NCBI GenBank assembly: GCA_029721435.1 | Contig: CM056573.1 | Location: 98,041,947-98,105,946 of the forward strand | DNA from: Gymnothorax reevesii | Taxonomy: Eukaryota; Chordata; Actinopteri; Anguilliformes; Muraenidae | Length of the DNA stretch: 64,000 nucleotides | Reading direction: 5' to 3' | Shown here: positions 1 to 12,748 of the stretch, one piece after another | Numbering within the stretch: position 1 is the first letter of the stretch | How the letters are laid out: every line of letters begins with the position of its first letter | The notes under the pieces: model-generated | Told to the model about the DNA's origin: nothing | Database searches by the model: none | The model's input: only the letters and a program-made list of their open reading frames with translations | Position numbers and translations under genes: made by a program

Positions 1-1640
1 AGAGTGGGAAAGCCTGCATTTCTCTCAGGACATAGAAGTGACTCACTTTCTCCACAGCTGGACTGCGTCAGCCCCTCATATCTCCCAACTCCACATAAGA
101 CCCTCCCAAGTTCAGGAAACAGTGACGTTATGTCAAGACTTCCGCTTATTCCTTTTATAGTGGAATTTATATGCAAGGGCGAGGTTTGAGAACCTTCTGA
201 TGCCTTCTGTAACAATTACATTGGGTGTCCCCGTGGAATTAATTCCATTTGAATACAGTCTGAACACAGCAAATTTACTGGGCTGTGGGAGTACAAAGGG
301 CAGCAGAATTTTCCATTCATTCTCTTCGCTAAATGCAAAGTAGCGCTTTCTGCATGGTAAATTCTAGTCTCTGTCAAAGACTTGTGCACTGCTATGCTAT
401 CCCGTGGTTGCTTGGAGATATTTTTCAGACATATGTTTCCTGCAAAGGGGCCTCCGTGGTAATGTCAGAACAAGGTCTTGAGTGTACTGCTGGTATACTT
501 GTTCCAGAAACATGCAATGTCATTCAGGATGAGTGTGGTGATAATGCTTTTCTCATTTTTGAAAGGAAGACAGGGAGATATTGACTTTGTCTCCATGTAA
601 TTATTAACAGGGAGTGTCACAAGGTCTCTTGAAGTTCTTCTACATTAGAAAATGCTTTCCTAGTCACCAATTAAAAAAAAATAAATAAATAAAAAAAATT
701 TAAAAAAACTTATTGAAATAATTGCAAGTTTTCACGGCATCCTTGGTCTAGCTGTCAAGCAGCTACAATTCTGAGATGATTAACACTGAAAAATCTTGTG
801 ACCTAGCGCTTTGTCCGTCTGAAAGCTGCCATGGTTAGGAATGACGGCTAAACTGACAAGAACTGTCAAGCATTACACTCCGGAGCATAGACCTTAGTCT
901 CCGGACACATGGAACTTGGAGCAGATTTTGCAATGAAAGTGGACTGACTGTTGCCAATTCAAAGGATGGGGAAAAAAGAAACAATGACAAAAATTGTTTC
1001 TCGTCAGCCTGCTGGGAGGTTGTAATGAGGCGGATATATCAAGAATAAAATTCAAGTGCAATTTTCCAGTGCATCAGACACAAGGTCACTTCAAAACAGT
1101 ACAACATCTGCTGTTTGAATACAAGGGAGATTATGTTAAGACTTTACTGGTGGGAGAACTTATTTTGAAAGCTGTGCAAAACAGGGACAAACATGCACAA
1201 CAGATCCTACCAAGTAAATACGCTATTTGTCTGTTTTATTCAATCTAGTGTGGTCCACGCTCATTTGATCTCGTCAAGCTGTTTTCATTCAAGTCAATAT
1301 GTCGACCAGTAAGGCTTAATAACCACCAAAATGCATTATTATAACAGACGACCATTTCTCATACACGACTTGATAAAGTTGCACCAGAGGGCTGGACAAT
1401 ACATATTCATACAATAGGCCTGAAATAAGTGGTGCGTCACTTCAACAGAACATGAAGAAAATTTCCGAATGAGCATATTACTTCTAATACATAGTGCTCG
1501 ATACGGTCTCAAATCTACAGTCATTCAACTTGCAGTTCACAATATGCCCAAGGTACTTCACACTTTACATATTCAAGTTTGTTATTGAGATAGATCAAGT
1601 TTTACGTTATTAGATTCAAATAACATGCGTACAGATTTTT
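1..1640. other. no recognisable gene or repeat
   Basis: I see no coding region, RNA gene or repeat with inverted ends. All open frames are under 90 codons and carry no motif I recognise. There is a short A/T-rich tract around 670-715. It may be unique intergenic or intronic DNA. Confidence 0.5.
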
Positions 1641-1645
1641 TTGAA

Positions 1646-2300
1646 TTATAAACGCACAATTGTTTTTAGCATACTCTTCACTGAGTGACAGAAGTGAGCT
1701 GCAAGAGATGGTGCAATCAAACATATCAGCAAAGCTAAGGTTATTGACAGATTACCACTTTTGCACCCATAATTAGCCTTATTCAGTTTGACTGTTAAAT
1801 CAGTAGACAAGTTATACAAAAAAAGGGGACATAACCCCACCCTGGCCAACTCCATTAGTGGCATGAAATGTTTGAGGTAATACCACCCCACTGCACACAA
1901 AAACGCCGTTTATAATACCAATTAGCAAGTAGTCGAACAATACGTTTTGGTACACCTCTAAAACAGTTTTACAATGGCAGAGTGGTTCACAAGGTCAAAT
2001 GCTTAGCGAGCATCTAAAAATAAAGAACAAACAGGACTACCAGTGGTCATATACATGTTCATGTTAAACACACACACACACGTGGAATGGTACCTCTTAA
2101 ATTCAAACTGATTATCAGCACAAAATTACTACACCTAGCTAACATTTTCTCAAGTATTTTTGACACCATCGTAGCTAGGGCTATTGGCCCATAGTCATCA
2201 GGGCTGGTAATGCCCGCAGACTTCCATTTAACAGTTGGTACAATAAATTCCTCTAAACCTGGTGGGTACACGAGCAAACAAACTAAGAATGAGCATAGCC
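1646..2300 (-). pseudogene. LINE reverse transcriptase remnant
   Basis: Read on the minus strand, this stretch gives in order: a decayed fingers motif (DDYGPIALATMVSKILEK, around 2170-2250), then DNQFEFKRYHST-like residues (2080-2130), LDARLAFDLVNH (around 1985-2025), and further on LYNLSTDLTVKLNKANYGCKSGN and LIAPSLAA (1700-1840). These match the linear order of non-LTR retrotransposon reverse-transcriptase blocks: YRPIAL, FGFK, D-x-KAFD, LYMDDLS and the YADD region. Several frameshifts separate the pieces and the YADD residues themselves are lost, so the copy is dead. Endonuclease and 3' tail are absent. The exact clade is not assigned. Confidence 0.65.
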
Positions 2301-2384
2301 AACAAAACATGCATTTTGGGATCCGCATATTTGAAATGTTCAGCTCTGAGCTTGTCAGAACCGCCAGATTTACCACATTTTAGC

Positions 2385-3250
2385 TAAATGGGTACCACCG
2401 AATAGTCTGGGAAACTTGACTAAGAGCTGGGTGAGTACCTGCGATGGACTGGCTGAAAGGAACGGGCTTTGACTCCAAATGCAGTTCAGCATCAGCAGGG
2501 CGTTTATTAGGGTTAACACAGCTCATGGTCAATACAGAAACAGATTGATAGCCAGGCAAACAGGATAATGCAGAATAGTCAGAATCAGGGGACAAGCAGA
2601 AATAGTCGGAAACCAGAAAATCAATCCGCACAAAGACAGTAACAAAAGGGGTAGATCTAAGGGAATGGAAGGGGAAGGAAAAGGGAATAGGATGGGATAA
2701 GGGAGAACAAAGGAAAAACTAAACAGTTGGGTAAAAAAATGGGAATAAGGGAGAACAGAGTACTAATCAATCAGCCAGCAATCAAACAATGTAATACAAA
2801 CAATCAATAACAAGACTTACGGAAGATATAACAAGAAACGAGCAATCAACAATCGAAACCTAGAAAGCGCAGAAACGAGACTTAACCAAAGCGAGCTATG
2901 GGAAGAAATGAGTCAACAAGAAGCAGAGGAAAAAGAGGGCCTTTTAAACACAAACTAATTAAGTGGAATCCCAGCTAAACACAGGACAGCTGTCGAGAGA
3001 GGTGGAGCTAGAAAAGGAAGGACAGTGATAGGAGAGAGAGAGGAAAAGGGTGGAGTTCTAACTCTAATCTAACTAAACACCCATGCCTCACTAAACTACT
3101 CTCGGGTGAGGATAGCCAATAAGAACAGCAAGAGAGAAGGAAGAGGAAATACCTCACCGAAATACAGGGAAGACAGTGTGATGAAAAAGACAAGACACCA
3201 CGAGACTGAAACGAGAGGAAGACACTGAAGACTAAAGACAGCGCAGTCTT
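2385..3250 (-). repeat. possible solo LTR, reverse orientation
   Basis: This A/G-rich block resembles a fish LTR read backwards. A reversed polyadenylation signal (gtttatt, around 2500) lies about 100 bp from one edge, followed by several hundred bp of low-complexity A/G-rich sequence. The other reversed LTRs in this window (12853-13338, 26162 onward, 40640 onward) have the same layout. I found no convincing target-site duplication or exact TG...CA ends, so the limits are approximate. Confidence 0.3.
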
Positions 3251-3668
3251 ACAGAAACATACATACTTTAAAAGAATAAATATGATAAATAAATAAATAG
3301 CAATAAAAATTACGAAAACATTCTAAAAACAAACATACAAATCAGTGATTTCCAACACTGGCATCCCATCGAGGGGGAGTAGTAATATTCCTGTTCGGTT
3401 CATGCCATGGAAACTAGGGTTAAGCACCGGCCCGATGGGCCACTAGGCTCATACCATGCTTACCCTCTTTATAACAGTGTCTTATATGTTTTCCCCAAGT
3501 ATAAAAGGAAACCATAAGCTGGTATGCTCAAAGCCTGTATACAGATTTCTCAGGTGTTCACAATACATGTCTAATACTAGGACCTAAATTTTCAATTTTC
3601 CCTAAACCGCACTGTAGGAAAACAGACTTGTCACCATAAAGGCCATGGTGTGAGTCATGGACCATGTG

Positions 3669-5359
3669 CACCCCCTCTCCCCACCCCTGCACCTAAAGCT
3701 CACACCCCTCTCCCCACCCCTGAACCTAAAGCTCACACCCCTCTCCCCACCCCTGAACCAACAGCTCACACCCATCTCCCCACCCCTGAACCTACAGCTC
3801 ACACCCCTCCTCCCCACCCCTGAACCTACAGCACACACCCCTCTCCCCACCCCTGTACCTAAAGCTCACACCCCTCTCCCCACCCCTGCACCTAAAGCTC
3901 ACACCCCTCTCCCCACCCCTGCACCTACAGCTCACACCCCTCTCCCCACCCCTGCACCTAAAGCTCACACCCCTCTCCCCACCCCTGCACCTACAGCTCA
4001 CACCCCTCTCCCCACCCCTGCACCTACAGCTCACACCCCTCTCCCCACCCCTGCACCTAAAGCTCACACCCCTCTCCCCACCCCTGCACCTACAGCTCAC
4101 ACCCCTCTCCCCAGTCCTGCACCTACAGCTCACACCCCTCCTCCCCACCCCTGCACCTACAGCTCACACCCCTCTCCCCACCCCTGCACCTACAGCTCAC
4201 ACCCCTCTCCCCACCCCCGCATCTACAGCTCACACCCCTCTCCCCACCCCTGCACCTACAGCTCACACCCCTCTCCCCAGTCCTGCACCTACAGCTCACA
4301 CCCCTCCTCCCCACCCCTGCACCTAAAGCTCACACCCCTCTCCCCACCCCTGCACCTAAAGCTCACACCCCTCTCCCCACCCCTGCATCTAAAGCTCACA
4401 CCCCTCTCCCCACCCCTGCACCTACAGCTCACACCCCTCTCCCCACCCCTGCATCTAAAGCTCACACCCCTCTCCCCACCCCTGCACCTACAGCTCACAC
4501 CCCTCTCCCCACCCCTGCACCTACAGCTCACACCCCTCTCCCCACCCCTGCATCTAAAGCTCACACCCCTCTCCCCACCCCTGCACCTACAGCTCACACC
4601 CCTCTCCTTACCCCTGCATCTAAAGCTCACACCCCTCCTCCCCACCCCTGCATCTAAAGCTCACACCCCTCTCCCCACCCCTGCACCTACAGCTCACACC
4701 CCTCTCCCCACCCCTGAACCTACAGCTCACACCCATCTCCCCACCCCTGAACCTACAGCTCACACCCCTCCTCCCCACCCCTGTACCTAAAGCTCACACC
4801 CCTCTCCCCACCCCTGTACCTAAAGCTCACACCCCTCTCCCCACCCCTGTACCTAAAGCTCACACCCCTCCTCCCCACCCCTGAACCTACAGCTCACACC
4901 CCTCTCCCCACCCCTGCATCTAAAGCTCACACCCCTCTCCCCACCCCTGCCCCTACAGCTCACACCCCTCCTCCCCACCACTGCGCCTAAAGCTCACACC
5001 CCTCTCCCCACCCCTGCACCTACAGCTCACACCCCTCTCCCCACCCCTGCACCTACAGCTCACACCCCTCTCCCCACCCCTGCACCTACAGCTCACACCC
5101 CTCTCCCCACCCCTGCACCTACAGCTCACACCCCTCCTCCCCACCCCTGCGCCTAAAGCTCACACCCCTCTCCCCACCCCTGCACCTACAGCTCACACCC
5201 TCTCCCCACCCCTGCACCTACAGCTCACACCCTCTCCCCGTCCCTGCACCTACAGCTCACACCCTCTCCCCGCCCCTGAACCTACAGCTCACACCCCTCT
5301 CCCCGCCCCTGCGCCTAAAGCTCACACCCCTCTCCCCATCCCTGCGCCTAAAGCTCACA
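3669..5359. repeat. minisatellite, 33 bp unit, ~51 copies
   Basis: A tandem array of a 33 bp unit of the form ctctccccacccctgcacct-(a/c)-agctcacacccc. About 51 units fit the length. Most units are exactly 33 bp. Scattered 34 bp units carry an extra c in cctcctcccc, and units near 5190-5270 are 32 bp. Variant positions (gcacct, gaacct, gcatct, gtacct, gcgcct; cctaaagc versus cctacagc) are mixed along the array. A block ending in the variant cagtcctgcacct plus a 34-mer recurs about 166 bp later (near 4110 and 4276), indicating higher-order duplication. Because 33 is a multiple of three, long open frames exist on both strands (for example 3657-4790 plus). These are by-products of the repeat. The minus strand carries three G4 tracts per unit. 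Confidence 0.95.
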
Positions 5360-6534
5360 TCCAGCATATGCATGTATGTTATACAAAAGTACATCATAAT
5401 CATATTTAATGGGAAGCAGTGGCCTACCATTTAGCCTATTCCTCTCTCATATGGGTCTTTGCTTAGATAAGATGTCATGGTGCCATTAAAGGGAATTGGG
5501 AATGACAAGAGTTTACCTGCCTATAATTAATTTTTACGATAAAATGATTTGTGAGAAAATAGTGGCTCATAAATTGCTCATAAAATTGAAATGTCAGATG
5601 CATGGAAACTCCTGGATCTGAGTATTTAATCTTTCACACATGTGACAGCAAAAGAGAAAAATGGACGCTCTGTGCAGTATATTGTGTAGAATTACTTAAC
5701 CTGTAGGACCAGTGAAGTGGTTCTTGTGCAAGACAGGGTTTGATTTGGTCGTGCCTATTTGTCAAGAGCAAGCAACCACAATAAGAATTTTCTTTCTGGG
5801 CAAATTTCTGGGTATCCTTGAGTGACTACCCTGGCAGGATCCCTGTTCTCCAATCATGTTAATGGAAAACGGCCCCCCTAAAATCATGCCCGATGGCCAG
5901 CAAATCTTGACATTTCCGTAAATCCTTCTCAATCCTGGGAAAATGGGGAGAGCTCATCATAAGTAACTCAGAACACTATACGTCAGTATGAGACAGATGA
6001 ATACTTCCTGGTTATTTTGACTTTTTAAGATGGATAAATGGCCAAAAAAGGCAATTTTTTCAATGTCCAATTTAAAAGTGCTACTAAAATAGTTTCATAT
6101 CATTTATCATCATAAATATTATGTGAATTTTTTATTTCTCCCTTCATGTTCATGTGTGTAGGGCGTATAATAGCAGAAAGTCAAGTGTGTTTTGAGTATT
6201 CTAGATGATCTAAATTAAAATGTCCTCTGAAATCATGTTTTAACAATAAGACACACATAAACCAAAATATGAAAAAAATAGCTGTTTTAACCCCTCAGCC
6301 CTGCTGCGGAGTATTGTCATCAGGCACGGCTTCAGTCTGTCAGTCCGTCCCTCCACATTTGATTCCGATAACTGAAAAATGCCATCACCGATCATCCGGA
6401 TTTTTGGTGAGGACAACTGGGAAGGGTTACTACACAAGCCTATCGATATCGGTCGCGATTCGAAATCAAATATGGCTGCCACGTCAATGTAGACTTTTCA
6501 CGTGCAACCCCACAAAGTGAGCAACTCCTTACAT
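5360..6534. other. no recognisable feature
   Basis: Moderately A/T-rich DNA with no gene or repeat I can support. The last ~260 bp (from about 6270) may belong to the repeat that follows, but I see no boundary. Confidence 0.4.
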
Positions 6535-7195
6535 TATATCCCCGAACGCCGAATGGTGTTTCAGGGATATTATGTTTTTGGTCCGACCGCCGCCGTGCCA
6601 CCCTGCGTGTTAACGCGATAACTTCAGTTATATTTCAATTAGAAATTTCATGTTTTAAATATAAGTAAGTATCATAGAGAGGAAGAACTGATTCGATTTT
6701 GGATAATTTACAATTTCTAGATTGGCCACCAGGGGCCAAAAACTGAAAAATCACTGTTTTCATCATATCTCTGGAAATATTTGTCCGATTCACCTCAAAT
6801 CAAGTGCAAATGAAAGGTCATGACCTGAGGATGTGTCTACTGATGACATTATACCTGTTTGGTTCAAAATTTTGTCACAAGGGGGAGTTTTGTCAAATAA
6901 AATTCACCATTTCTGCCATATCTTTGGAACCATTTGTCCAATTGTCATGAAACTATGTGCAACTGCAAGGTCATGACCTCACAACGTGTCACATGATGAC
7001 ATCATGCCTGTATGGTTCAATATTGGCGCTTTGTGATGGACCATTTTGGCCATATCTTCAGAACCATTTGTCCGATTGACCTGAAATTAAGTTCAAATGA
7101 AAGTCTACTCAAGGTCTATTCAAGGATTGGGGAATTGGAGGATTGGGGGCGTTCAGGGATATACCCCAAGCTGTCGCCTCTCACGGCATAAGCCT
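6535..7195. repeat. interspersed repeat with internal ~140 bp tandem units
   Basis: Starts near tatatccccgaacgccg and ends near gttcagggatataccccaagc...cataagcctagttg. Inside are about 2.5 diverged tandem units of ~140 bp, each containing ccatatct-tggaa-catttgtcc(g/a)att, a run like gcaa(a/c)tg(a/c)aaggtcatgacctcac and a conserved atgatgacat. A shorter relative lies at 29570-29935 with the same cgcgataac near its start and the same gggatatacccc-gc...taggcctagtt end, but only one degenerate internal unit. No coding capacity was seen. It is most likely a non-autonomous element. Confidence 0.6.
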
Positions 7196-7659
7196 AGTTG
7201 TTCCAAGAGTATTCCTTCATTCAACATGTAACAGGATATATGACGAACGGTGACACCACCATTGACCACATTTATTCCGTGATCGATTCATAACATGCAC
7301 TCACTCTTGAAACGTATTACTCATATCACAAAGCAATTTCCTATTGTCTGCATCAAGGCCACAAGTGCCTCCTCTCAAACCTGACTGCTTAAGATGATGG
7401 AACCAGCAAAGCAGAACAAAATGAGGACACAAAGGCTGAGGGAACCACCAGCCTCCTCACAACAGGATTTTCCACCATACAGTGTCAGAAGAAGTTCAAT
7501 CAAAAACATTTTGCATTTGGACATTAAAAATTTACCAGGATATGAACTTAATGATTTGATTACTCCAAATTCTATTCCCTAGCTGTACAATTGCCTCTTC
7601 GTTAAATTTCTCTTTCAGCAAACAAATCTTCACTGTTGCTAGTGTGGAGATTTTAGCAC

Positions 7660-8600
7660 AATAGGTACACATGCTTCAACTATGCATGGGGCTGAGGAGT
7701 CCCACCCACGTTAGCGTGGCTTTTTATCTTGCAAAAAGCAGAGCTTTTTGGTCGGTTTTTTGTTTATTGTTTGTTTGTTTTTTGTCTGTAATCATTTTTC
7801 TTGAACACTTCTCTGCTGTGCACGTTGCCTGCTCCTTGTCATCTCTTGTGCAGTTGCCAATCAATGACTCATCACGATTCCCATCATTTGGGGGACTCAT
7901 TCAAGGTCAAGGTCAAAGGTTAAGGTCAATTTTTGTTGAATTTGAGGGGTTGACGAAACCCTTATTTTTTGAGTAGCTTTGATCGGATCAACTTCAAACT
8001 TGGTGTGAATGTAGTATATGGTCAGGCACTCAGCTGATGAGTTTTTGGTGGCGATCGACCTTGACCTACATGGTTCTCGCTCAAGGTGAAAAATTTTTGA
8101 CCGCAAGGTCAAATTTTGAACTTGCAGGAACTATGTTGAGTAATACCTCATATGAAAGCCCTTGATGACTGCTTTCCAGAACAGTCATAATTTCTGCACT
8201 GTGACGTCATTTGGTGACATTATGACGAAAAAACAGTTTTTCTTGAAATTTTTCTTGTACAATTTTCTCTGCTCTGCGTGATGCCAGTTCCTTGTGATCT
8301 CTTGTACAGTTGCCTACCAATGACTCATCACGATTCCCATCATTCGGGGGACTCCAAAGGTCAAGGTCAATTTTTGGTCAATTTGAGGGGTTGACGAAAC
8401 CCTCATTTTTTAGTAGCTTTGATCGGATCGACTTATAACTTGATGTGAATGTAGTGTATGGTCAGGCGCTTAGCTGGTTAGTTTTTGGTGGCGATCGGCC
8501 TTGACCTTCATGGTTCTCGCTGAAAAAAACACAACCCTTTTGGCAAGATACCGTTCAACCTACGGTTGACATCCTTCATTTGCGTTGTTTGTTTGTTTTT
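7660..8600. repeat. interspersed repeat with two ~270 bp direct copies
   Basis: Two direct copies occur, about 7790-8090 and 8250-8525. Each runs from tctctgct(g/c)tgc...cagttgcc-a-caatgactcatcacgattcccatcatt through ggggttgacgaaaccct and gctttgatcggatc to ggtggcgatcg-ccttgacct. The pair is bracketed by an inverted motif: tatcttgcaaaaag at about 7726 and cttttggcaagata at about 8538. This suggests a non-autonomous foldback-type element. Target duplication and true ends are not resolved, and no protein is encoded. Confidence 0.5.
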
Positions 8601-9032
8601 TCGGGAGAGGATCTGCACCTTGTATCGCAGATAAAACTCAATAAAAATTTATTGAAAAAAAAATTGTGAGGGAATGTAGTTCATCAACATCCAGGTGATT
8701 TACGATTCAGTGAGCAAGATTGCACATTTAAGTATCCGCAAATTAGAAGGATAATTATAAAGGATATCCTTTATCAGGATAAAGCTATGACTCCTTTACA
8801 CTGTTCAACTCTGTCTTTCCTGCAGTCCTCTTGGTGATCCCTTCTGGTCTGATAGCAGTTAGGAGACCATTAAAGATGTGTCATATCATGCCTAAAACTG
8901 TGAATTTCTGTTCAATAGTGACAGCAAAACAAAAACATGTTGTATGAAATTAGTTTAAGCATGAATGTGGTAGTAAATAAGATTATTATAATAATCATAC
9001 AAATTCTTAGTCTCTGGTCAGTCTTTGGGGTA
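8601..9032. other. no recognisable feature
   Basis: Intergenic stretch between the repeat module on the left and the Tc1-like element on the right. Only an A-rich run near 8655 stands out. Confidence 0.4.
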
Positions 9033-10555
9033 CAAACCCCAATTCCAATGAAGTTGGGACATTGTATAAAATGTGATAAAAACAGAATGCAATGATTTGC
9101 AAATCTCATAAACCCACATTTTATTCACAATGGAACATAGACAACATATCTGATGTCTGAGACATTTTACCATTTCATGAAAAATATTTGCTCATTTTAA
9201 AATTGACGGCAGCGACCCATCTCAAAAAGGTTGGGACAGGGGCAACAAAAGGCTGGAAAAGTGAAAGGTACTAATTAAAAAAGAGGAGCATTTTACAACT
9301 AATTAGGTTCATTGGCAACAGGTCAGTAACATAACTGGGTATAAAAAGAGCTAGGGAGGCAGAGTCTCTCAAAAATAAAGATGGGCAGACGCTCACCAAT
9401 CTGCAAAAAAATGAGTCTAAAAATTGTGGAACAATTTCAGAAAAATATTCCTCAATGTAAAATTGGGAAGAATTTGAATATCCCACCATCTACAGTACAT
9501 AATATCATCAAAAGATTCAGAGAATCTGGAGGAATCTCTGTGCACAAGGGACAAGTCTGAAGGTCAATGTTTGATGCTCGTGATCTTCGGGCCCTCAGGT
9601 GGCACTGCATTAAAAAATACAGTACTGGAATTCACTGCAAGGGCTCAGGAACACTTCCAGAAATCATTTTCTGTGAACAGAGTTTGCCATGTAATCCAAA
9701 AATGCAAGTTAAAAGCTGTATCACGCAAATAAGCCATATGTGAACACGATCTGGAAATGCCACCATCTTCACTGGGCCAAAGGTCATTTAAAATGGAAAA
9801 CTTCTGTGGTCAGATGAATCAAAATTTTAAATTCTTTTTGGAAACCACAGATGTTGTGTCTCACGGACTAAAGAGGAGAGGGACCATCCAGTTTGTTATC
9901 AGCTCTCAGTTCAAAAGCTTGCACCTCTGATGGTTTGGGGTTGCATTAGTGCCTATCGCACATCTGGATAGGCATTATCAATGCTGAAAAGGACATAGGG
10001 ATTTTACAACAATGTCTTTTCAGAGAAGGCCCTGCATATTTTGGCAAGACAATGCTAAGCCACATACTGCATCCATCATAACTTCACTGTATAAGAGTCC
10101 AGGTGATCAAATGGTCTGCCTGCAGTCCAGACCTTTCACCAATAGAAAACATTTAGTACATCATAAAACAAAAAATCTGGCTGAGAAGACCCAGGACCTT
10201 TGAGTGCAAGAATCCTACATCAGACAAGAGAGGGACAACATCCCTCTTCCAAAACTCCAGCAATTGGTCTCCTCACTTCCCAGATGTTTAAAAACTGTTG
10301 TTAAAAGAAAATGGGATGCTACACAATGGATAACATGGCCCTGTGCCAACTTTTTTGAGATTTGTTTTGCTGCCATCAAATTCAAAATGAGCAAATATTT
10401 TTCAAGAAATGGTAAAATGTCTCACTTTCAACATCTGACATGTTGTCTATGTTCTACTGTGAGTAAAATGTGGATTTATGAGATTTACAAATCATTGCAT
10501 TCGGTTTTTAGTCACGTTTTACACACTGTCCCAACTTCATTGGAATTGGAAGTTG
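9033..10555 (+). mobile_element. Tc1-like transposon, complete ends, dead transposase
   Basis: The ends are long inverted repeats of ~212 bp (9033-9243 and 10342-10555). Both begin with a run close to ccaattccaatgaagttgggac and include gcaatgatttg-aaatctcataaa. A TA dinucleotide flanks each side (9031-9032, 10556-10557), as expected for Tc1/mariner target duplication. The 1523 bp length fits a full-length fish Tc1-like element. The strand given is that of the internal transposase relic. The two inverted repeats still pair well, so the ends could in principle be recognised in trans. Confidence 0.9.
9379..10340 (+). pseudogene. Tc1-like transposase pseudogene
   Basis: Translation from about 9379 gives MGRRSPICKKMSLKIVEQ and then a helix-turn-helix (NIPPSTVHNIIKRFRESGG), the DNA-binding start of Tc1 transposases. 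A stop follows soon after. Farther on come LLWSDESKF (around 9810, first catalytic Asp), [10 protein letters not shown] (around 9925) and IFWQDNAKPHTA (around 10030, second Asp), then the C-terminal region with PLPKLQQLVSSLPRCLK. These blocks lie in changing frames with several stops. The family encodes a ~340 aa DDE/D cut-and-paste transposase; this copy cannot make one. Confidence 0.85.
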
Positions 10556-10557
10556 TA

Positions 10558-12740
10558 TTAATATATGTTTTTTTTTGTTGCTCAGAATAGGTAGAATGTT
10601 TGGAGTGCTTCAAACGTTCAGATAAGTCAGGTCAGAGTCTGGCTGGAAAAAACCTGTTACCTGCAATTATCTCAAAACCCATTTTGAATCTAAGGTGACG
10701 CACGAAAACAATACCGGCAACCCGCCTGTCTCACTCTTGTTATCAAAAAAAAAAAAAAAGGAAAGGAAATATAATGTTATCAAAAACACAACTCTGGTTT
10801 TTTTTTTTTTTTTTAAATATACTTATTATAACTTACAGTTTGGCTGACAGACAAAGCAATCTTAAATTGCAGAACTTTATGAGCATTAAAGTGACAGATG
10901 AAACTGTGGTCACCATCCATAATGAAGCCAACGTTCTTCCATACATCTGACTTGGCCTTCCAAGGATGAGATGTCAAAAATCTGGTATTCACCAACAGTT
11001 ATTTCTGGTCTCATATCATCCAGATTGATCCATTTTTTTCCCAGCCTCACTGTCTATACAGCAGGGTAGCGTTATTTTACTTCTTTCTCCCAAGCTTTTA
11101 TTTTCTGCTCTCATTTCAGTTTCACTTGGTTGCTGCCCCACGTGCACATAATTATGTTTTTACCAGCGACCCTGAATTAAAACTTTTTAAAAATTTTGTT
11201 ACCTTGTTTTATGCACACATTCAAATGCCACCCCTGGATTCACTGAGTAAGATGACTTTTTAAATTGGAATATGATTAAAACAATTTTGAACAAATTTTC
11301 AAAAATACAAGTATAATTCACTAACATTTTTGGACATTACAGAGATAAGGTTTCAGCTGTGGTTTGTTGCGTGCCTCACTTTGCATGCGAGTAGACCAAT
11401 CTCCACAGTTTTCGTGTAATTTGAAAAATCTGCACTTCCACGCCTGTGATTAACTAAGAAATTAAGTACGACCCTTTGAACCATGCGCCTTAATTTGCAC
11501 CCAGATAACTGTGTGTTAAACAAGGGAAAATGGATTTGGACAGACCCTAAAAGCACTTGCGCCACACCCTTCAAACCGTTCGCTGAGATTGTTAAAATAG
11601 GGTCCTTGGTGTCAAGGCTTTCCATGGGACCTCTTTTCTCATCTCAAAGTGGGTTCTGAGGTGTCCGCAGAACAATCAGCCAGGCAGTGAGCACTGGATG
11701 ACCCAAAAACCATCTCGGCTCACCCCTACTGTATTTAGGACTTGGCCCTCTTGTGAGGCCAGTCAACTATTAATGGGCGCAACCAGTTTTTTCTTTCCCA
11801 TTGAACTTTTAGGCCTATTTTCCAGCTACCTTTAAGCTATTTACATTCTTGCATATTGTTGATTAAAGAAAAAACCGATGGAAGGCACTTTGCAGCGCAT
11901 AAGGTATCACTGGAGCATGCTTTTCAAAGATCTGATTCCAGAAGAGTTATGAACTGCAGGGCTCCTTAATAGCAGCATGTCGGACTGAGCCAGATAAGGC
12001 TTTTTATTTCTTTGTAATGGCTGAGGGTCATTGTCTGAGGGGCTGTGGATTAGCCACTTCTGCTCCGTTATTGAATCCATCCTGGGCTGGGAAGCCAGAG
12101 CAGCAGAATGAGAAGCAGCCAGTTGCACTAGTTTTCAGAGGACTGACGGCAGGCTTATAATAATGGACTGCAGCTGCTACTGTTACCTCTTCTCTACTTG
12201 AAATGCCAATGTATTGTCCCATTGGGGTAAATCTGATACGAAGCGCTTATGCAAGTGGAAAACAGAAGTAATCAGTGCAAAGGCTGTTTTGATTTCATAA
12301 TAGCAACTAAAATACAAGGAAAGGATATGAAGGCGTCCAACTTCTCCGACAACAGCTACCTGTTCCCATGTGGCTCACACTAGTTTTTCTCTGACATATT
12401 CTCCCGTGTGGCCTAAAGCCAGGATACAGGCAACAGAGCGGATCTTTATAATTGAGACAAATGACATATGACACTATTGGGAAATGACATATACAGACTC
12501 AACATCTGTTGATCTTTTTGTCTTCTTTTACAGGAAATACAAAAAACAGAGATGAAAAACCTCACTCTGCAAAGTATTATTTCTCAAGTATTCCTACCGT
12601 CCATACCATTTTGGAACCACACCTTAAATGTCAGGATTTATACTGGATTCAAGGGTGACTACCTGCTTCATTTGAACGTACAGAGGCCAGAAAATGATCT
12701 CTTCCCACCATCAATTTCATACTGAGTGTGTGCAATGTAT
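10558..12740. other. no recognisable feature
   Basis: About 2.2 kb with only poly-A (10745) and poly-T (10798) tracts. Short open frames on either strand show no motif that I recognise. It could be host intergenic or intronic sequence. Confidence 0.4.
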
Positions 12741-12748
12741 TTAAAATA

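Noticed and set aside
3657..4790. 377-codon Pro/Leu/Thr-rich open frame
   Set aside because: It lies wholly in the 33 bp minisatellite; the unit is a multiple of three, so open frames appear on both strands and break wherever a 34 bp unit occurs.
3669..5359. CRISPR-like array
   Set aside because: Units are head-to-tail with no unique spacers, and the setting is a vertebrate genome.
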